Source: Phenylobacterium deserti
Lineage (GTDB): Bacteria; Pseudomonadota; Alphaproteobacteria; Caulobacterales; Caulobacteraceae
Reading direction: 5' to 3'
Length of the DNA: 41,880 bases
Assembly: GCA_945883235.1 (NCBI GenBank)
Contig: CAMCXF010000030.1
Coordinates: forward strand, 1 to 41,880
This document shows, piece after piece, positions 26,574 through 33,741 of the stretch. Positions within the stretch are counted from its first letter, which is position 1. Each line of letters opens with the position of its first letter. The notes under the pieces were generated by a model. That model did no database searches and was not told the origin of the DNA. It worked only from the letters and a program-made list of their open reading frames with translations. Position numbers and translations under genes: made by a program.

Positions 26574-27277
26574 CGACAAAGTTGGTGGCGGCGGTTGCGG
26601 CTCTCGCAGTGATGGCATCTAGCGCTACGGCGCAGCCAGACTCGACAGCCAGTCAACTTGTCTTTGATGACATTCAATGGAGAGCCAAGCCATCGGCGAA
26701 TGACATGTCACGCGTCTACCCGATGCGGGCCCGCCGCTATGACGCCAGTGGAATTGTGCTGACCAGATGCTTGGTGGCGGAGAGAGGCGTCCTGACAGCT
26801 TGCAGCGTCGTGAGTGAGGTGCCGGCAGATATGGATTTCGGTGTTGCAGCCCTCGCCCTCGCTCCGCAGTTCCTGGTTGAAGAGCGCTTGCGAACCGGGG
26901 CCCCAGCCGCCGGCAATTGGATCCAAATACCGGTTCGTTTCAGTCTCCTTGCGCGGCATCCGCCGCCACGGACGATAGTGCTGCGAGACGAATACAAGGC
27001 GAGCAATGCCTATTGGCCGACTCCCGGACCCCGAACGGAAGTCATTGCGACGGTGATTCTATTTTGCCACGTAGTCGATAACGAGCAGCTGAAGGATTGC
27101 GTGGCCGCAAAAGAAAGCCCGAAGGGCTTCGGCTTCAAGGCCGAGGCGTTGCGGATGATTGCTGCCGGTCATTTCGTCGCCGCAGCCTCCCCGGTAGAGG
27201 CCATGACGCCCGAGGACGGCGTTTGGACAGTTCGAGTCGAATTCGAGAAGCCGATGAAAGCGAAGATTTCGAGGTAG
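26564..27277 (+). CDS. Exported protein with two TonB-C-like modules
   Basis: A 237-aa protein with a Sec signal peptide (LVAAVAALAVMASSATA, then QPD). The mature part seems to hold two related modules. One runs YPMRARRYDASGIVLTRCLV, ERGVLTACSVVSEVPADMDF and GVAALALAPQF. The other runs TEVIATVILFCHVVDNEQLK, DCVAAKESPKGFGFKAEALR and MIAAGHF. Both follow the TonB C-terminal pattern (strand with Cys, E/D-G-x-L-x-x-C, G-F/FG-x-x-A-L-x-L/I-A). There is no N-terminal membrane anchor or Pro-rich spacer, so it is not a classical energy transducer. It is divergent from tRNA-Pro, and its start overlaps that promoter region. Function unknown. Confidence 0.7.
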   Translation: MRATTKLVAAVAALAVMASSATAQPDSTASQLVFDDIQWRAKPSANDMSRVYPMRARRYDASGIVLTRCLVAERGVLTACSVVSEVPADMDFGVAALALAPQFLVEERLRTGAPAAGNWIQIPVRFSLLARHPPPRTIVLRDEYKASNAYWPTPGPRTEVIATVILFCHVVDNEQLKDCVAAKESPKGFGFKAEALRMIAAGHFVAAASPVEAMTPEDGVWTVRVEFEKPMKAKISR

Positions 27278-27329
27278 AGACGAGAATCCCTAAGGATCCT
27301 GAGGCGTTACAGAACGCAACCTGGTGACC

Positions 27330-27527
27330 CTATGGCACCCGTTCCATCCAGCGAATGAGCGGAAACAGCGGTACGCCCCACAGTGTCCCGGCCACGGCAT
27401 AGAAGGCCAGCTGGGCGGCCCAGTGATCGGGGATGTAGTCGCCGATAGTTGAAACCGCGATCACGTAGAGCGTCAGGAACGCCAGGATGGCAAACAGACC
27501 GATGAGCTTTCGCAGGCGAGGGGGCAT
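27330..27527 (-). CDS. DUF2842 small membrane protein
   Basis: A 65-aa protein with two membrane helices ([20 protein letters not shown] and [20 protein letters not shown]) and the ending LIRWMERVP typical of DUF2842, a family restricted to alphaproteobacteria and often located by respiratory-chain genes. The ATG at 27527 matches the family start ([10 protein letters not shown]). It is divergent from ctaA with 89 bp between. No experimental role is known to me. Confidence 0.82.
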   Translation of the reverse strand: MPPRLRKLIGLFAILAFLTLYVIAVSTIGDYIPDHWAAQLAFYAVAGTLWGVPLFPLIRWMERVP

Positions 27528-27616
27528 TTGCGGCTCATACCGGGCTGGAGGCGGCGGCGAAAGCCCGCTATGACGCGCTGCCCCAGTTCGGGCGTGATAT
27601 TTTGTATCCTGCACTC

Positions 27617-28648
27617 ATGACATCGTTCCTGCGTTCCGATAGATCCCGGCCCGTCGCGATCTGGTTGTTTCTGGTGGCCTTGCTGGTCCTGGCCATGGTG
27701 GTCGTCGGCGGGGCGACCCGGCTGACCGACTCAGGTCTTTCGATCACGGAGTGGAAACCGGTCACGGGCGCGCTGCCGCCTTTGTCAGCCGCCGACTGGC
27801 TGGCCGAGTTCGCGCTCTACAAACAGATCCCGCAGTACAGCCAGCTCAATGCCGGCATGAGCCTGGACGACTTCAAGACGATCTACTGGTGGGAATGGTC
27901 GCACCGGGCGCTGGGGCGCTTTGTGGGCCTGGTGTTCGGTTTACCTTTCGTCTGGTTCGCCATTCGACGGCAATTGCCGCGGTGGCTGTTCTGGCGGCTG
28001 GGCGGGATCTTCATTCTGGGCGGACTTCAGGGTGCCGTGGGCTGGTGGATGGTGGCTAGTGGCTTGTCCGAGCGCGTGTCAGTGGCCCCGGAACGGCTGA
28101 TGGTCCACCTGGGTCTCGCCTTTGCGTTGTTGGGTCTGTTGATCTGGACGGCGCTGGATGCGTGGGCCGGTGCGCCGCGCCAGATTCGGCCGGGGCGCTG
28201 GAGCGTGTATGCGGCCGGAATGATCGGCCTGATCTATCTGCAGATCCTGCTGGGTGCGCTGGTCGCCGGTAATGATGCGGGGTTTGTCTACAACGACTGG
28301 CCGTTGATGAATGGGGCGTGGATTCCGGATAACTATCTGGGCTCGACGCTCTGGGCGACTTTGGCTCATAGCCAGGGCGCGGTTCAACTCCATCATCGGC
28401 TGCTGGCCTATGTGCTGGCTGTTGTCGCGATTGTGCTTGGGATTGCGGCGGTTCGATCGCAGGACCTGCCGCAATCCGTGAGGTTGCTGGGCGTAGGTCT
28501 CGGCTCGCTGGTAGCTCTGCAGGGCGCGCTCGGCGTTGTTACCTTGATGGCGGGCGCGCCTGTTCTGCTCGGAATCGCTCATCAGCTGGTGGCCGCACTG
28601 TTGTTAGGCGTCGCGGTGGTTTTCGCGTGGCGGGTTCGCAGGGGTTAG
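27617..28648 (+). CDS. ctaA: Heme A synthase (COX15/CtaA family)
   Basis: An inner-membrane enzyme that oxidises the methyl group of heme O to make heme A for cytochrome aa3 oxidase; 343 aa with eight predicted helices in two four-helix bundles. Motifs: [20 protein letters not shown] near 30-50; [19 protein letters not shown] near 89-107 with a heme-ligand His; [15 protein letters not shown] near 155-170; [19 protein letters not shown] near 215-233; [18 protein letters not shown] near 260-277; and [14 protein letters not shown] near 320. ATG 27617 is preferred over a TTG five codons before. It ties the local heme genes to respiration. No other oxidase genes lie in the window. Confidence 0.95.
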   Translation: MTSFLRSDRSRPVAIWLFLVALLVLAMVVVGGATRLTDSGLSITEWKPVTGALPPLSAADWLAEFALYKQIPQYSQLNAGMSLDDFKTIYWWEWSHRALGRFVGLVFGLPFVWFAIRRQLPRWLFWRLGGIFILGGLQGAVGWWMVASGLSERVSVAPERLMVHLGLAFALLGLLIWTALDAWAGAPRQIRPGRWSVYAAGMIGLIYLQILLGALVAGNDAGFVYNDWPLMNGAWIPDNYLGSTLWATLAHSQGAVQLHHRLLAYVLAVVAIVLGIAAVRSQDLPQSVRLLGVGLGSLVALQGALGVVTLMAGAPVLLGIAHQLVAALLLGVAVVFAWRVRRG

Positions 28649-28699
28649 TCGCAGGGCCCGGATCCGGGACGAGATCATCATCATGGAGATGAATTTGCG

Positions 28700-28717
28700 G
28701 TGGTATCATAATACCAC
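28700..28717. promoter_or_regulatory. Perfect 7-bp inverted repeat upstream of rplM
   Basis: GTGGTAT-CATA-ATACCAC lies in an A+T-rich part of the 214-bp gap between ctaA and rplM. A further partial copy (GTATCGTATT) follows about 10 bp later. It could be a weak terminator of ctaA (the following TTTC is poor) or a protein binding site for the rplM operon. Confidence 0.4.
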
Positions 28718-28774
28718 TTTCAATTAGTATCGTATTTTCAGTGGCTTGAGCAGGGATGAACTGATTCAGTTTGG

Positions 28775-28803
28775 TTGACAGTTGGCCTCGCGCCCGGCAT
28801 ATG
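28775..28803 (+). promoter_or_regulatory. Candidate promoter of rplM-rpsI
   Basis: TTGACA (28775-28780), a 17-bp spacer, and CATATG (28798-28803) form a good -35 with a moderate -10. Transcription would begin near 28810, about 53 nt before the rplM ATG, with a short leader. The prediction rests on sequence alone. Confidence 0.5.
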
Positions 28804-28862
28804 GCCCGCCTCACGTCGGGAGCGCGTCCAGCGCGCCCGCTAGTACTATGGACACGTCCCTC

Positions 28863-29339
28863 ATGCTGAAGAGCACTACGGCTTCGCTGAAGCCCGCCGA
28901 GGTCGAGAAGAAGTGGATCGTGGTCGACGCTCAGGACGCCGTTGTCGGTCGCCTGGCCTCGTTCATCGCCATGCGTCTTCGCGGCAAGCACCGGCCCGAC
29001 TATACTCCGCACGTCGATTGCGGCGACTTCGTTGTCGTCGTCAACGCTGACAAGGTGAAAATGACCGGCAACAAGCTGGCCAACAAAATCTATTACTGGC
29101 ACACCGGCCACCCGGGCGGCGTCAAGAAGCGCACCGCCGGCCAACTGCTGGCGGGCAAGTATCCCGAGCGGGTACTGGAGAAGGCCGTCGAGCGCATGCT
29201 GCCCAAGGAAAGTCCCCTGGCGCGCAAGCAACTGACCCACCTGCGCATTTACAATGCCGGCGAGCATCCGCACGCGGCGCAAAACCCCGAAGCTATCGCG
29301 TTCGCTGATCTGAACGCCAAGAATGTGCGGAGCGCCTGA
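28863..29339 (+). CDS. rplM: Large ribosomal subunit protein L13
   Basis: An early assembly protein of the 50S subunit; 158 aa. Family signatures are [20 protein letters not shown] near 15-35, [20 protein letters not shown] near 42-61, [20 protein letters not shown] near 75-95 and [20 protein letters not shown] near 112-132. The ATG at 28863 gives the usual N-terminus ([18 protein letters not shown]); ATG 28848 is possible, and neither has a strong ribosome-binding site. The stop overlaps the rpsI ATG by one base (TGATG). Confidence 0.96.
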   Translation: MLKSTTASLKPAEVEKKWIVVDAQDAVVGRLASFIAMRLRGKHRPDYTPHVDCGDFVVVVNADKVKMTGNKLANKIYYWHTGHPGGVKKRTAGQLLAGKYPERVLEKAVERMLPKESPLARKQLTHLRIYNAGEHPHAAQNPEAIAFADLNAKNVRSA

Positions 29340-29851
29340 TGTCGGAAGCCACCACCCCTGAGGCCACCGGCTTCGACGCCCTGAAGGGCATGGGCAGTCA
29401 GGCCGAGCCTGTCGTTCACGTGCAAAAGCTGGACGCGCAAGGCCGCGCCTATGCCACCGGCAAGCGCAAGAATGCCGTCGCCCGAGTCTGGATCAAACCC
29501 GGCAAGGGCAAGATCACGATCCACGGCAGCGAGGACCCCAAACACAAGGACGGCCGCGACCAGACCGTCTATTTCGCACGCCCCGTGCTGCGGATGATGA
29601 TTGCCCAGCCGTTCCTGGTCACCGACCGGGTCGGTCAGTTCGACGTGGACATTACGGTCACCGGTTCCGGCCTGTCAGGCCAGGCAGGCGCGATCCGTCA
29701 CGCGATCTCCAAGGCACTGACCTACTATGAGCCCGGCCTTCGCGCGGTGCTGAAGCCGCACGGCTTCCTGACCCGCGACAGCCGCGTGGTTGAGCGGAAG
29801 AAGTACGGCAAGGCGAAGGCTCGCCGTAGCTTCCAGTTCTCGAAGCGCTAA
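29339..29851 (+). CDS. rpsI: Small ribosomal subunit protein S9
   Basis: A 30S head protein whose C-terminal tail reaches the P-site tRNA; 170 aa. An alphaproteobacterial N-terminal extension of about 35 residues precedes the core, which begins [19 protein letters not shown]. Later segments are [20 protein letters not shown] and [18 protein letters not shown], with the usual basic C-terminus. It is coupled to rplM and followed by a terminator. Confidence 0.97.
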   Translation: MSEATTPEATGFDALKGMGSQAEPVVHVQKLDAQGRAYATGKRKNAVARVWIKPGKGKITIHGSEDPKHKDGRDQTVYFARPVLRMMIAQPFLVTDRVGQFDVDITVTGSGLSGQAGAIRHAISKALTYYEPGLRAVLKPHGFLTRDSRVVERKKYGKAKARRSFQFSKR

Positions 29852-29883
29852 TCCGCGCAGCGAACACTCGCGTTTTCGGATTG

Positions 29884-29915
29884 GGGCGCTTCGGGAAACC
29901 GGAGCGCCCTTTTTC
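29884..29915 (+). terminator. Rho-independent terminator of rplM-rpsI
   Basis: GGGCGCTTCGG and CCGGAGCGCCC form an 11-bp stem (one G-T pair) with a GAAA tetraloop, followed by TTTTT. It lies 32 bp after the rpsI stop and separates it from argC. A further hairpin, CCCCGC-TTCT-GCGGGG (29922-29937), follows. Confidence 0.92.
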
Positions 29916-29955
29916 TTTGTTCCCCGCTTCTGCGGGGATGAACGGGATTTTGATT

Positions 29956-30936
29956 GTGACCCACACCATCTTCATCGACGGCGAAGCCGGCACCACGGGC
30001 CTGCAGATCCGCGAACGACTGGAGCGCCGCACCGATCTGGAAGTGATCTCGATCGATCCAGCGCGACGCAAGGACGCCGATGCGCGCGCCGAGCTGCTGA
30101 ATGCCGCTGACGCTGTCGTGCTGTGCCTGCCGGATGATGCATCTCGCGAGGCGGTAAGCCTCATCACGTCCAATAGCGTAAAGGTGGTCGATGCTTCGAC
30201 AGCCTATCGGGTCGCACCTGACTGGGCCTATGGGTTTGCCGAGATGTCGCCGACCCAGCGCGCAGCAATTCGGTCGGCAACCCGGGTGTCGAACCCAGGG
30301 TGCTATCCCACCGGCTTCATCGCACTGGTGCGGCCTCTGGTGTCGGCGGGGCTGGTTCCTGTCGACTTCCCGCTGACTGTGAACGCAATCTCGGGGTACT
30401 CCGGGGGTGGCAAAGGTCTGATCGCCGAGTTCGAAACGCAGACGCCGCCAGCGGGGACGGACGACGCTTTCCGCGCCTACGGCATGAACCTGGCGCACAA
30501 GCATCTGCCAGAGATGCAGATCCAGACCGGACTCACCCATCCGCCGATGTTTGCACCATCCGTGGGGCGGTATGCCCAAGGTATGCTGGTCGAGGTTCCG
30601 CTGCAGCTGTGGGCGTTGCCGGGCAAGCCGTCGCCGAGCGACCTTCAAAAGGCACTGGCCGCGGCCTACGTCGGCGAAACCTTTGTTGAAGTGGCAAGCG
30701 CGGATGAGTGCTCCGAATTGCAGAAGACCCGGGCTGGCGCGAGCGGCTATGTGCAAACTCTCGATCCGCAGGCGCTGAATGGCACCAACCGCATGCGCCT
30801 GTTCGTATTCGGCAATGCTGCCGGGACTCAGGCGCGGCTGGTGGCGATCCTGGATAATCTGGGCAAGGGCGCGTCTGGTGCTGCGGTGCAGAACCTGAAT
30901 CTGATGCTGGGGTTGGACGAGGCCGCGGGTCTGTGA
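29956..30936 (+). CDS. argC: N-acetyl-gamma-glutamyl-phosphate reductase, type 2
   Basis: NADPH-dependent reduction of N-acetylglutamyl phosphate in arginine synthesis; 326 aa from the GTG start. THTIFIDGEAGTTGLQIRER at the N-terminus, with FIDGEAGTTGLQ in place of the G-x-x-GYxG of type 1 enzymes, is diagnostic of type 2. The catalytic Cys is in RVSNPGCYPTGFIALVR near 110-126, and VNAISGYSGGGKGLIAEFET near 144-163 and YGMNLAHKHLPEM near 175-188 follow. GTG 29956 fits the family start; ATG 29938 would add six residues but lies in the base of a hairpin. The stop overlaps the acetyltransferase GTG by 4 nt. Confidence 0.93.
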   Translation: MTHTIFIDGEAGTTGLQIRERLERRTDLEVISIDPARRKDADARAELLNAADAVVLCLPDDASREAVSLITSNSVKVVDASTAYRVAPDWAYGFAEMSPTQRAAIRSATRVSNPGCYPTGFIALVRPLVSAGLVPVDFPLTVNAISGYSGGGKGLIAEFETQTPPAGTDDAFRAYGMNLAHKHLPEMQIQTGLTHPPMFAPSVGRYAQGMLVEVPLQLWALPGKPSPSDLQKALAAAYVGETFVEVASADECSELQKTRAGASGYVQTLDPQALNGTNRMRLFVFGNAAGTQARLVAILDNLGKGASGAAVQNLNLMLGLDEAAGL

Positions 30937-31376
30937 ACCTGCGCCCCGCGACAGCCAACGATGCGCCGGCCATGGCGACGTTGCATATCCTCGCCATGCG
31001 AACGCTGACGTTCCTGCCACAACTGCACACAACCGAAGAAGCGATCGCCTGGATGGCCGGCGAAATTTTGCCGAACCAGGAGGCTTGGGTGGCCGAGACG
31101 CGTGGCGATGTGGCGGGTTATGTTGTGTTTACCGCCGAGTGGATCAACCAGCTGTACGTTCACCCTGATCATCATGGGCAAGGGTTAGGCGCTGCACTTC
31201 TCGCGCATGCCCTTGCGACGGGAACGCAGAAGCATCTCTGGACCTTTCAGCAGAACGATCGGGCGCGTCGGTTCTACGAAGCAAGGGGGTTTGAGGCCGT
31301 TGAATTCACCGACGGATCGGGGAATGAGGAGAAAACGCCGGATGTTCGTTATCTCTGGCGCGGGCCGGGCTTGTAA
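30933..31376 (+). CDS. GNAT-family N-acetyltransferase
   Basis: A 147-aa acetyl-CoA-dependent acetyltransferase. MNLRPATANDAPAMATLHIL is a typical opening. The acetyl-CoA binding motif A is INQLYVHPDHHGQGLGAALL near 70-90, and QQNDRARRFYEARGFEAVEF near 103-123 is motif B. It starts with GTG overlapping argC. That coupling hints at a role near amino acid metabolism, but the acceptor (small molecule or protein) cannot be told. Confidence 0.88.
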   Translation: MNLRPATANDAPAMATLHILAMRTLTFLPQLHTTEEAIAWMAGEILPNQEAWVAETRGDVAGYVVFTAEWINQLYVHPDHHGQGLGAALLAHALATGTQKHLWTFQQNDRARRFYEARGFEAVEFTDGSGNEEKTPDVRYLWRGPGL

Positions 31377-31407
31377 CTTTTCGCCGACATCCAACGTACT
31401 AGAGACC

Positions 31408-31905
31408 ATGAACATAACATCGCTCAACCGTCGCCACGTCCTGATGGCCTCCGTCACCGCAGCGCTTGTGCCTGGGCTCTCCAGCGCCGCCGCCAAGGCG
31501 GATCCTTACGCCGCATCGCCGTTCCGCAAGATCACCGACGCGGAGTGGCGCAAGCGTCTGCCAGCCGCAAGTTATCTGGTGCTACGCCACGAGGACACAG
31601 AGCGGGCGGGAACCAGCACTCTGAACCGGGAAAAGCGCAGCGGGACCTATCTGTGCCTGGGCTGCGATCTGCCGTTGTTCAAGTCCGAGACCAAGTATGA
31701 GAGCGGCACGGGTTGGCCCAGCTTTTTCCGGGTGATCCCGGGCGCTGTTGTCGAAACCACCGACTACAAGATCGGTGTGCCCAGGACGGAGTACCACTGC
31801 GCCAGATGTCTTGGGCACCAGGGTCACGTGTTCAACGACGGGCCTCGGCCGACGGGGCTACGCTATTGCAACAACGGTGTGGCTCTGAAGTTCGTCCCGG
31901 CTTGA
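31408..31905 (+). CDS. msrB: Methionine-R-sulfoxide reductase, exported (probably Tat)
   Basis: Reduces methionine-R-sulfoxide in oxidised proteins; 165 aa. The N-terminus has an Arg pair in LNRRHVLMASVTAALVPGLS, a plausible Tat signal that would send the folded zinc enzyme to the periplasm. The core matches MsrB: FRKITDAEWRKRLPAASYLV, YLCLGCDLPLFKSETKYESG with the first zinc CxxC, TGWPSFFRVIPGAV, YHCARCLGHQGHVFNDG with the second CxxC, and LRYCNNGVALKFVP with the catalytic Cys. It lies 31 bp after the acetyltransferase and may share the argC transcript. Confidence 0.93.
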   Translation: MNITSLNRRHVLMASVTAALVPGLSSAAAKADPYAASPFRKITDAEWRKRLPAASYLVLRHEDTERAGTSTLNREKRSGTYLCLGCDLPLFKSETKYESGTGWPSFFRVIPGAVVETTDYKIGVPRTEYHCARCLGHQGHVFNDGPRPTGLRYCNNGVALKFVPA

Positions 31906-31918
31906 TCTCGTGAGGGCG

Positions 31919-32746
31919 TCAGGTCTTCGCATCCGTCGGTGACTTTGGCGCGGGAAGTGGGGCAGGGGCGGTGCCCTCAAGCGCACCTCGCCTGACCCGG
32001 CCGGAGCCGGAGATGTCGGTTTCGAGGATTTTGGGCTGGGTAAGCAACTCGACATCGCCTGATCCGGAAATATCCAGTTGTGCGCTTTCCGTTGGTGCAT
32101 TGACCGCGTCAGCCGAGCCAGAGATGTCCACGCGGGTGCTTTTGGTCTTTAGCGCGCCCAGGTTCGCTTCCCCGCTGCCCGACAGTTCGATCTCTACATC
32201 ATCGGCCTGTCCCGAGGCCTTGACCTCTGCGGATCCCGAGACGTCGAGGCGTAGGCTGGATTGGCGATAGTCCTCGATGGACAGCGTGTTCCGGCCCGAC
32301 AGGTCAAAGGCGGTTATGCCCGGCGCCCGGACTATAATCGTCAGGGTGGGATAGCGCCGGTATCCGCGACCGCTGCGACGGTCGTATCGGATGCTGTCGC
32401 CGCGAACGATCACCTGGTCCACGGCTTTCTGCGGACCCGTCACAACCACCGAGGCGGCACCAGTTGACTGGATGTAGCGAACGTCGGCGGCGAGATCGAT
32501 GTCGAGACGATCTGCGCCGGACCACTGAAGGGTTCGGGTCGTTTGAGGTCCGAGATCAACGGTCGACATCGGGCCGTGATCCTTGTCGTCCCAGCCCCAT
32601 TGCTTGCCCTTCCAGGAGCCGCCCTCGGCCCAACCCCAGCCACCTCGGGTAATGGCGTCAGGGCCGCCAATGGCCACGGCCGCGGACAGTGTGGCCAGCG
32701 AGAGCATAAAGCCGACGACAGCAATCATGATGAGTACACGGATCAT
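31919..32746 (-). CDS. GIN-domain (DUF2807) exported protein
   Basis: A 275-aa protein with an N-terminal hydrophobic segment (LIMIAVVGFMLSLATLSAAV) that anchors or exports it. The C-terminal half is a repeated beta-strand pattern of the GIN / DUF2807 type, with DVSGSAEVKASG, ELSGSGEANLGAL, DISGSADAVNAP, DISGSGDVELL and DISGSGRVRRG at about 21-residue steps, which should form a right-handed beta helix. A Gly/Trp-rich linker (ITRGGWGWAEGGSWKGKQWG) precedes it. GGAGG nine bases before the ATG supports the start. It is the last gene of the PadR-HAAS-GIN operon, a layout recurring in bacteria and linked to envelope sensing, but no exact function is known. Confidence 0.88.
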   Translation of the reverse strand: MIRVLIMIAVVGFMLSLATLSAAVAIGGPDAITRGGWGWAEGGSWKGKQWGWDDKDHGPMSTVDLGPQTTRTLQWSGADRLDIDLAADVRYIQSTGAASVVVTGPQKAVDQVIVRGDSIRYDRRSGRGYRRYPTLTIIVRAPGITAFDLSGRNTLSIEDYRQSSLRLDVSGSAEVKASGQADDVEIELSGSGEANLGALKTKSTRVDISGSADAVNAPTESAQLDISGSGDVELLTQPKILETDISGSGRVRRGALEGTAPAPLPAPKSPTDAKT

Positions 32747-32766
32747 GGTCTTGAGCCTCCCCGGCT

Positions 32767-33327
32767 TCAGGATTCGAGGGCCGGCTTGAGCAGCCGGTAG
32801 TGCAGCCGCCCGTACCAGACGAGCGCGTTGATCAGGCCAATCGAGACCAGACTGAGGATGGCGCCGCCTGAAGCGGCTCCGGCCATCAGGCCGATCCCTG
32901 CCAGCAGGGCGGCGGATGCGCCTCCCGGTGGGTCCATGAAGGGGCCCGCAGCGAAGACGACACCGCCCGCGAAGAAGACGGCGATGACCGCGACCGCGAG
33001 GCCGAACAGCGCGCCGCCGACACCCATCAGGACCGGCAGCAGGATCAGGATGTCGATGGCCCCAAGGCCCAGGACGGCGAAGACGGCCGCCGCCGCTGAA
33101 GACGGACTGCGTTCTTCCCGCCAACGTGAGAGCGTGCTCTCCGCACGAAGCTCCCGCGCCAACCGATTGGGATCGCCCAAGGCCTCGGCGACCTCCGCTT
33201 CGGTGCGACCCGCGGCTGCGCCGTCGGAGAAGTGGGTGTCGTAGTCTGCAACGATGTCGGCGACCGCCTGCGGAGGCAGGCCGCGCAGGCCCTCCTGCAG
33301 TCGGGCGATGAATGCCTGACGAGTCAT
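32767..33327 (-). CDS. HAAS / DUF1700 membrane protein
   Basis: A 186-aa protein. The N-terminal helical HAAS domain (MTRQAFIARLQEGLRGLPPQ, then IVADYDTHFSDGAAAGRTEA and EVAEALGDPNRLARELRAES) covers residues 1-65. Four or so membrane helices follow (ALGAIDILILLPVLMGVGG-like hydrophobic stretches to about 175). The HAAS domain is a known partner of PadR regulators and may hold or release them, by analogy to anti-sigma factors. It overlaps padR by 4 nt (ATGA), with GGAGGGG just upstream, and lies 20 bp before the GIN protein gene. Confidence 0.9.
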   Translation of the reverse strand: MTRQAFIARLQEGLRGLPPQAVADIVADYDTHFSDGAAAGRTEAEVAEALGDPNRLARELRAESTLSRWREERSPSSAAAAVFAVLGLGAIDILILLPVLMGVGGALFGLAVAVIAVFFAGGVVFAAGPFMDPPGGASAALLAGIGLMAGAASGGAILSLVSIGLINALVWYGRLHYRLLKPALES

Positions 33328-33650
33328 TTGGCCCCTCCAATGATATCTTCAACGGCGCTGGAGAACGAGCTCCAGGCGATCTGCTGGCTGATGAAGCTGC
33401 GTTTCCCCGCCTCGCTCAGCTTGTAGTATTTGCGTGGCGGGCCAGCGGGGCTTTCGACAAGATAGGTCTCGACCAACCCGTCCGTTTGGAGACGTCGCAT
33501 CAAGGGATAGATAGTGCCTTCGCCCATACCGATGGCGTCGGCCAGGCGGGCGGCGATCTCATAGGCGTAGTTGTCCTGTTGATGGAGGAGCGCCAGCACA
33601 CACAGCTCGAGCGCGCCTTTTTTTAATTGTATTTCAATGGCTTCTGGCAC
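33324..33650 (-). CDS. PadR-family transcriptional regulator
   Basis: A 108-aa winged-helix repressor. IQLKKGALELCVLALLHQQD and YAYEIAARLADAIGMGEGTI with YPLMRRLQTDGLVETYLV and GPPRKYYKLSEAGKRSF are the PadR signature. The GTG at 33650 has AGGAGG seven bases upstream, which makes it a much better start than the upstream in-frame ATG (33686) lying in the promoter repeats. It heads the operon with the HAAS and GIN genes and probably represses its own promoter. The signal is unknown; the membrane partner suggests an envelope cue. Confidence 0.92.
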   Translation of the reverse strand: MPEAIEIQLKKGALELCVLALLHQQDNYAYEIAARLADAIGMGEGTIYPLMRRLQTDGLVETYLVESPAGPPRKYYKLSEAGKRSFISQQIAWSSFSSAVEDIIGGAK

Positions 33651-33682
33651 GTCAGCGCCTCCTTGCGTTCCCAAAAGATACT

Positions 33683-33731
33683 GCAAGGTATTGGGTGACG
33701 CAAGGTACTATGCATTAAACGTTAGTAACGT
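33683..33731. promoter_or_regulatory. Candidate PadR operator and promoter region
   Basis: Two direct repeats GCAAGGTA (33683-33690 and 33700-33707, 17 bp apart) and an odd perfect palindrome ACGTTA-G-TAACGT (33719-33731) lie just upstream of the padR GTG. The whole patch is more A+T-rich than its surroundings. Such repeats at self-regulated PadR operons are common. The palindrome is only 10 bp past the phaC stop, so it might instead help end that gene. Function inferred. Confidence 0.5.
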
Positions 33732-33741
33732 ACGTGACGGT

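Noticed and set aside
29938..29955. ATG start for argC
   Set aside because: It lies at the foot of a hairpin with no spaced ribosome-binding site. The GTG at 29956 matches the family N-terminus better, though six extra residues cannot be excluded.
29848..31032. 394-codon minus-strand frame opposite argC
   Set aside because: Antisense shadow; argC is unambiguous.
32747..33352. Extension of the GIN-protein frame upstream across the HAAS and PadR genes
   Set aside because: The extended part is a shifted reading of the HAAS gene (Arg/Gly/Pro-rich). The real start at 32746 has GGAGG and the membrane segment.
33715..33731. CtrA-type site (TTAA-N7-TTAA) near the padR promoter
   Set aside because: TTAAACGTTAGTAAC lacks the second TTAA; it is better explained as a palindrome.
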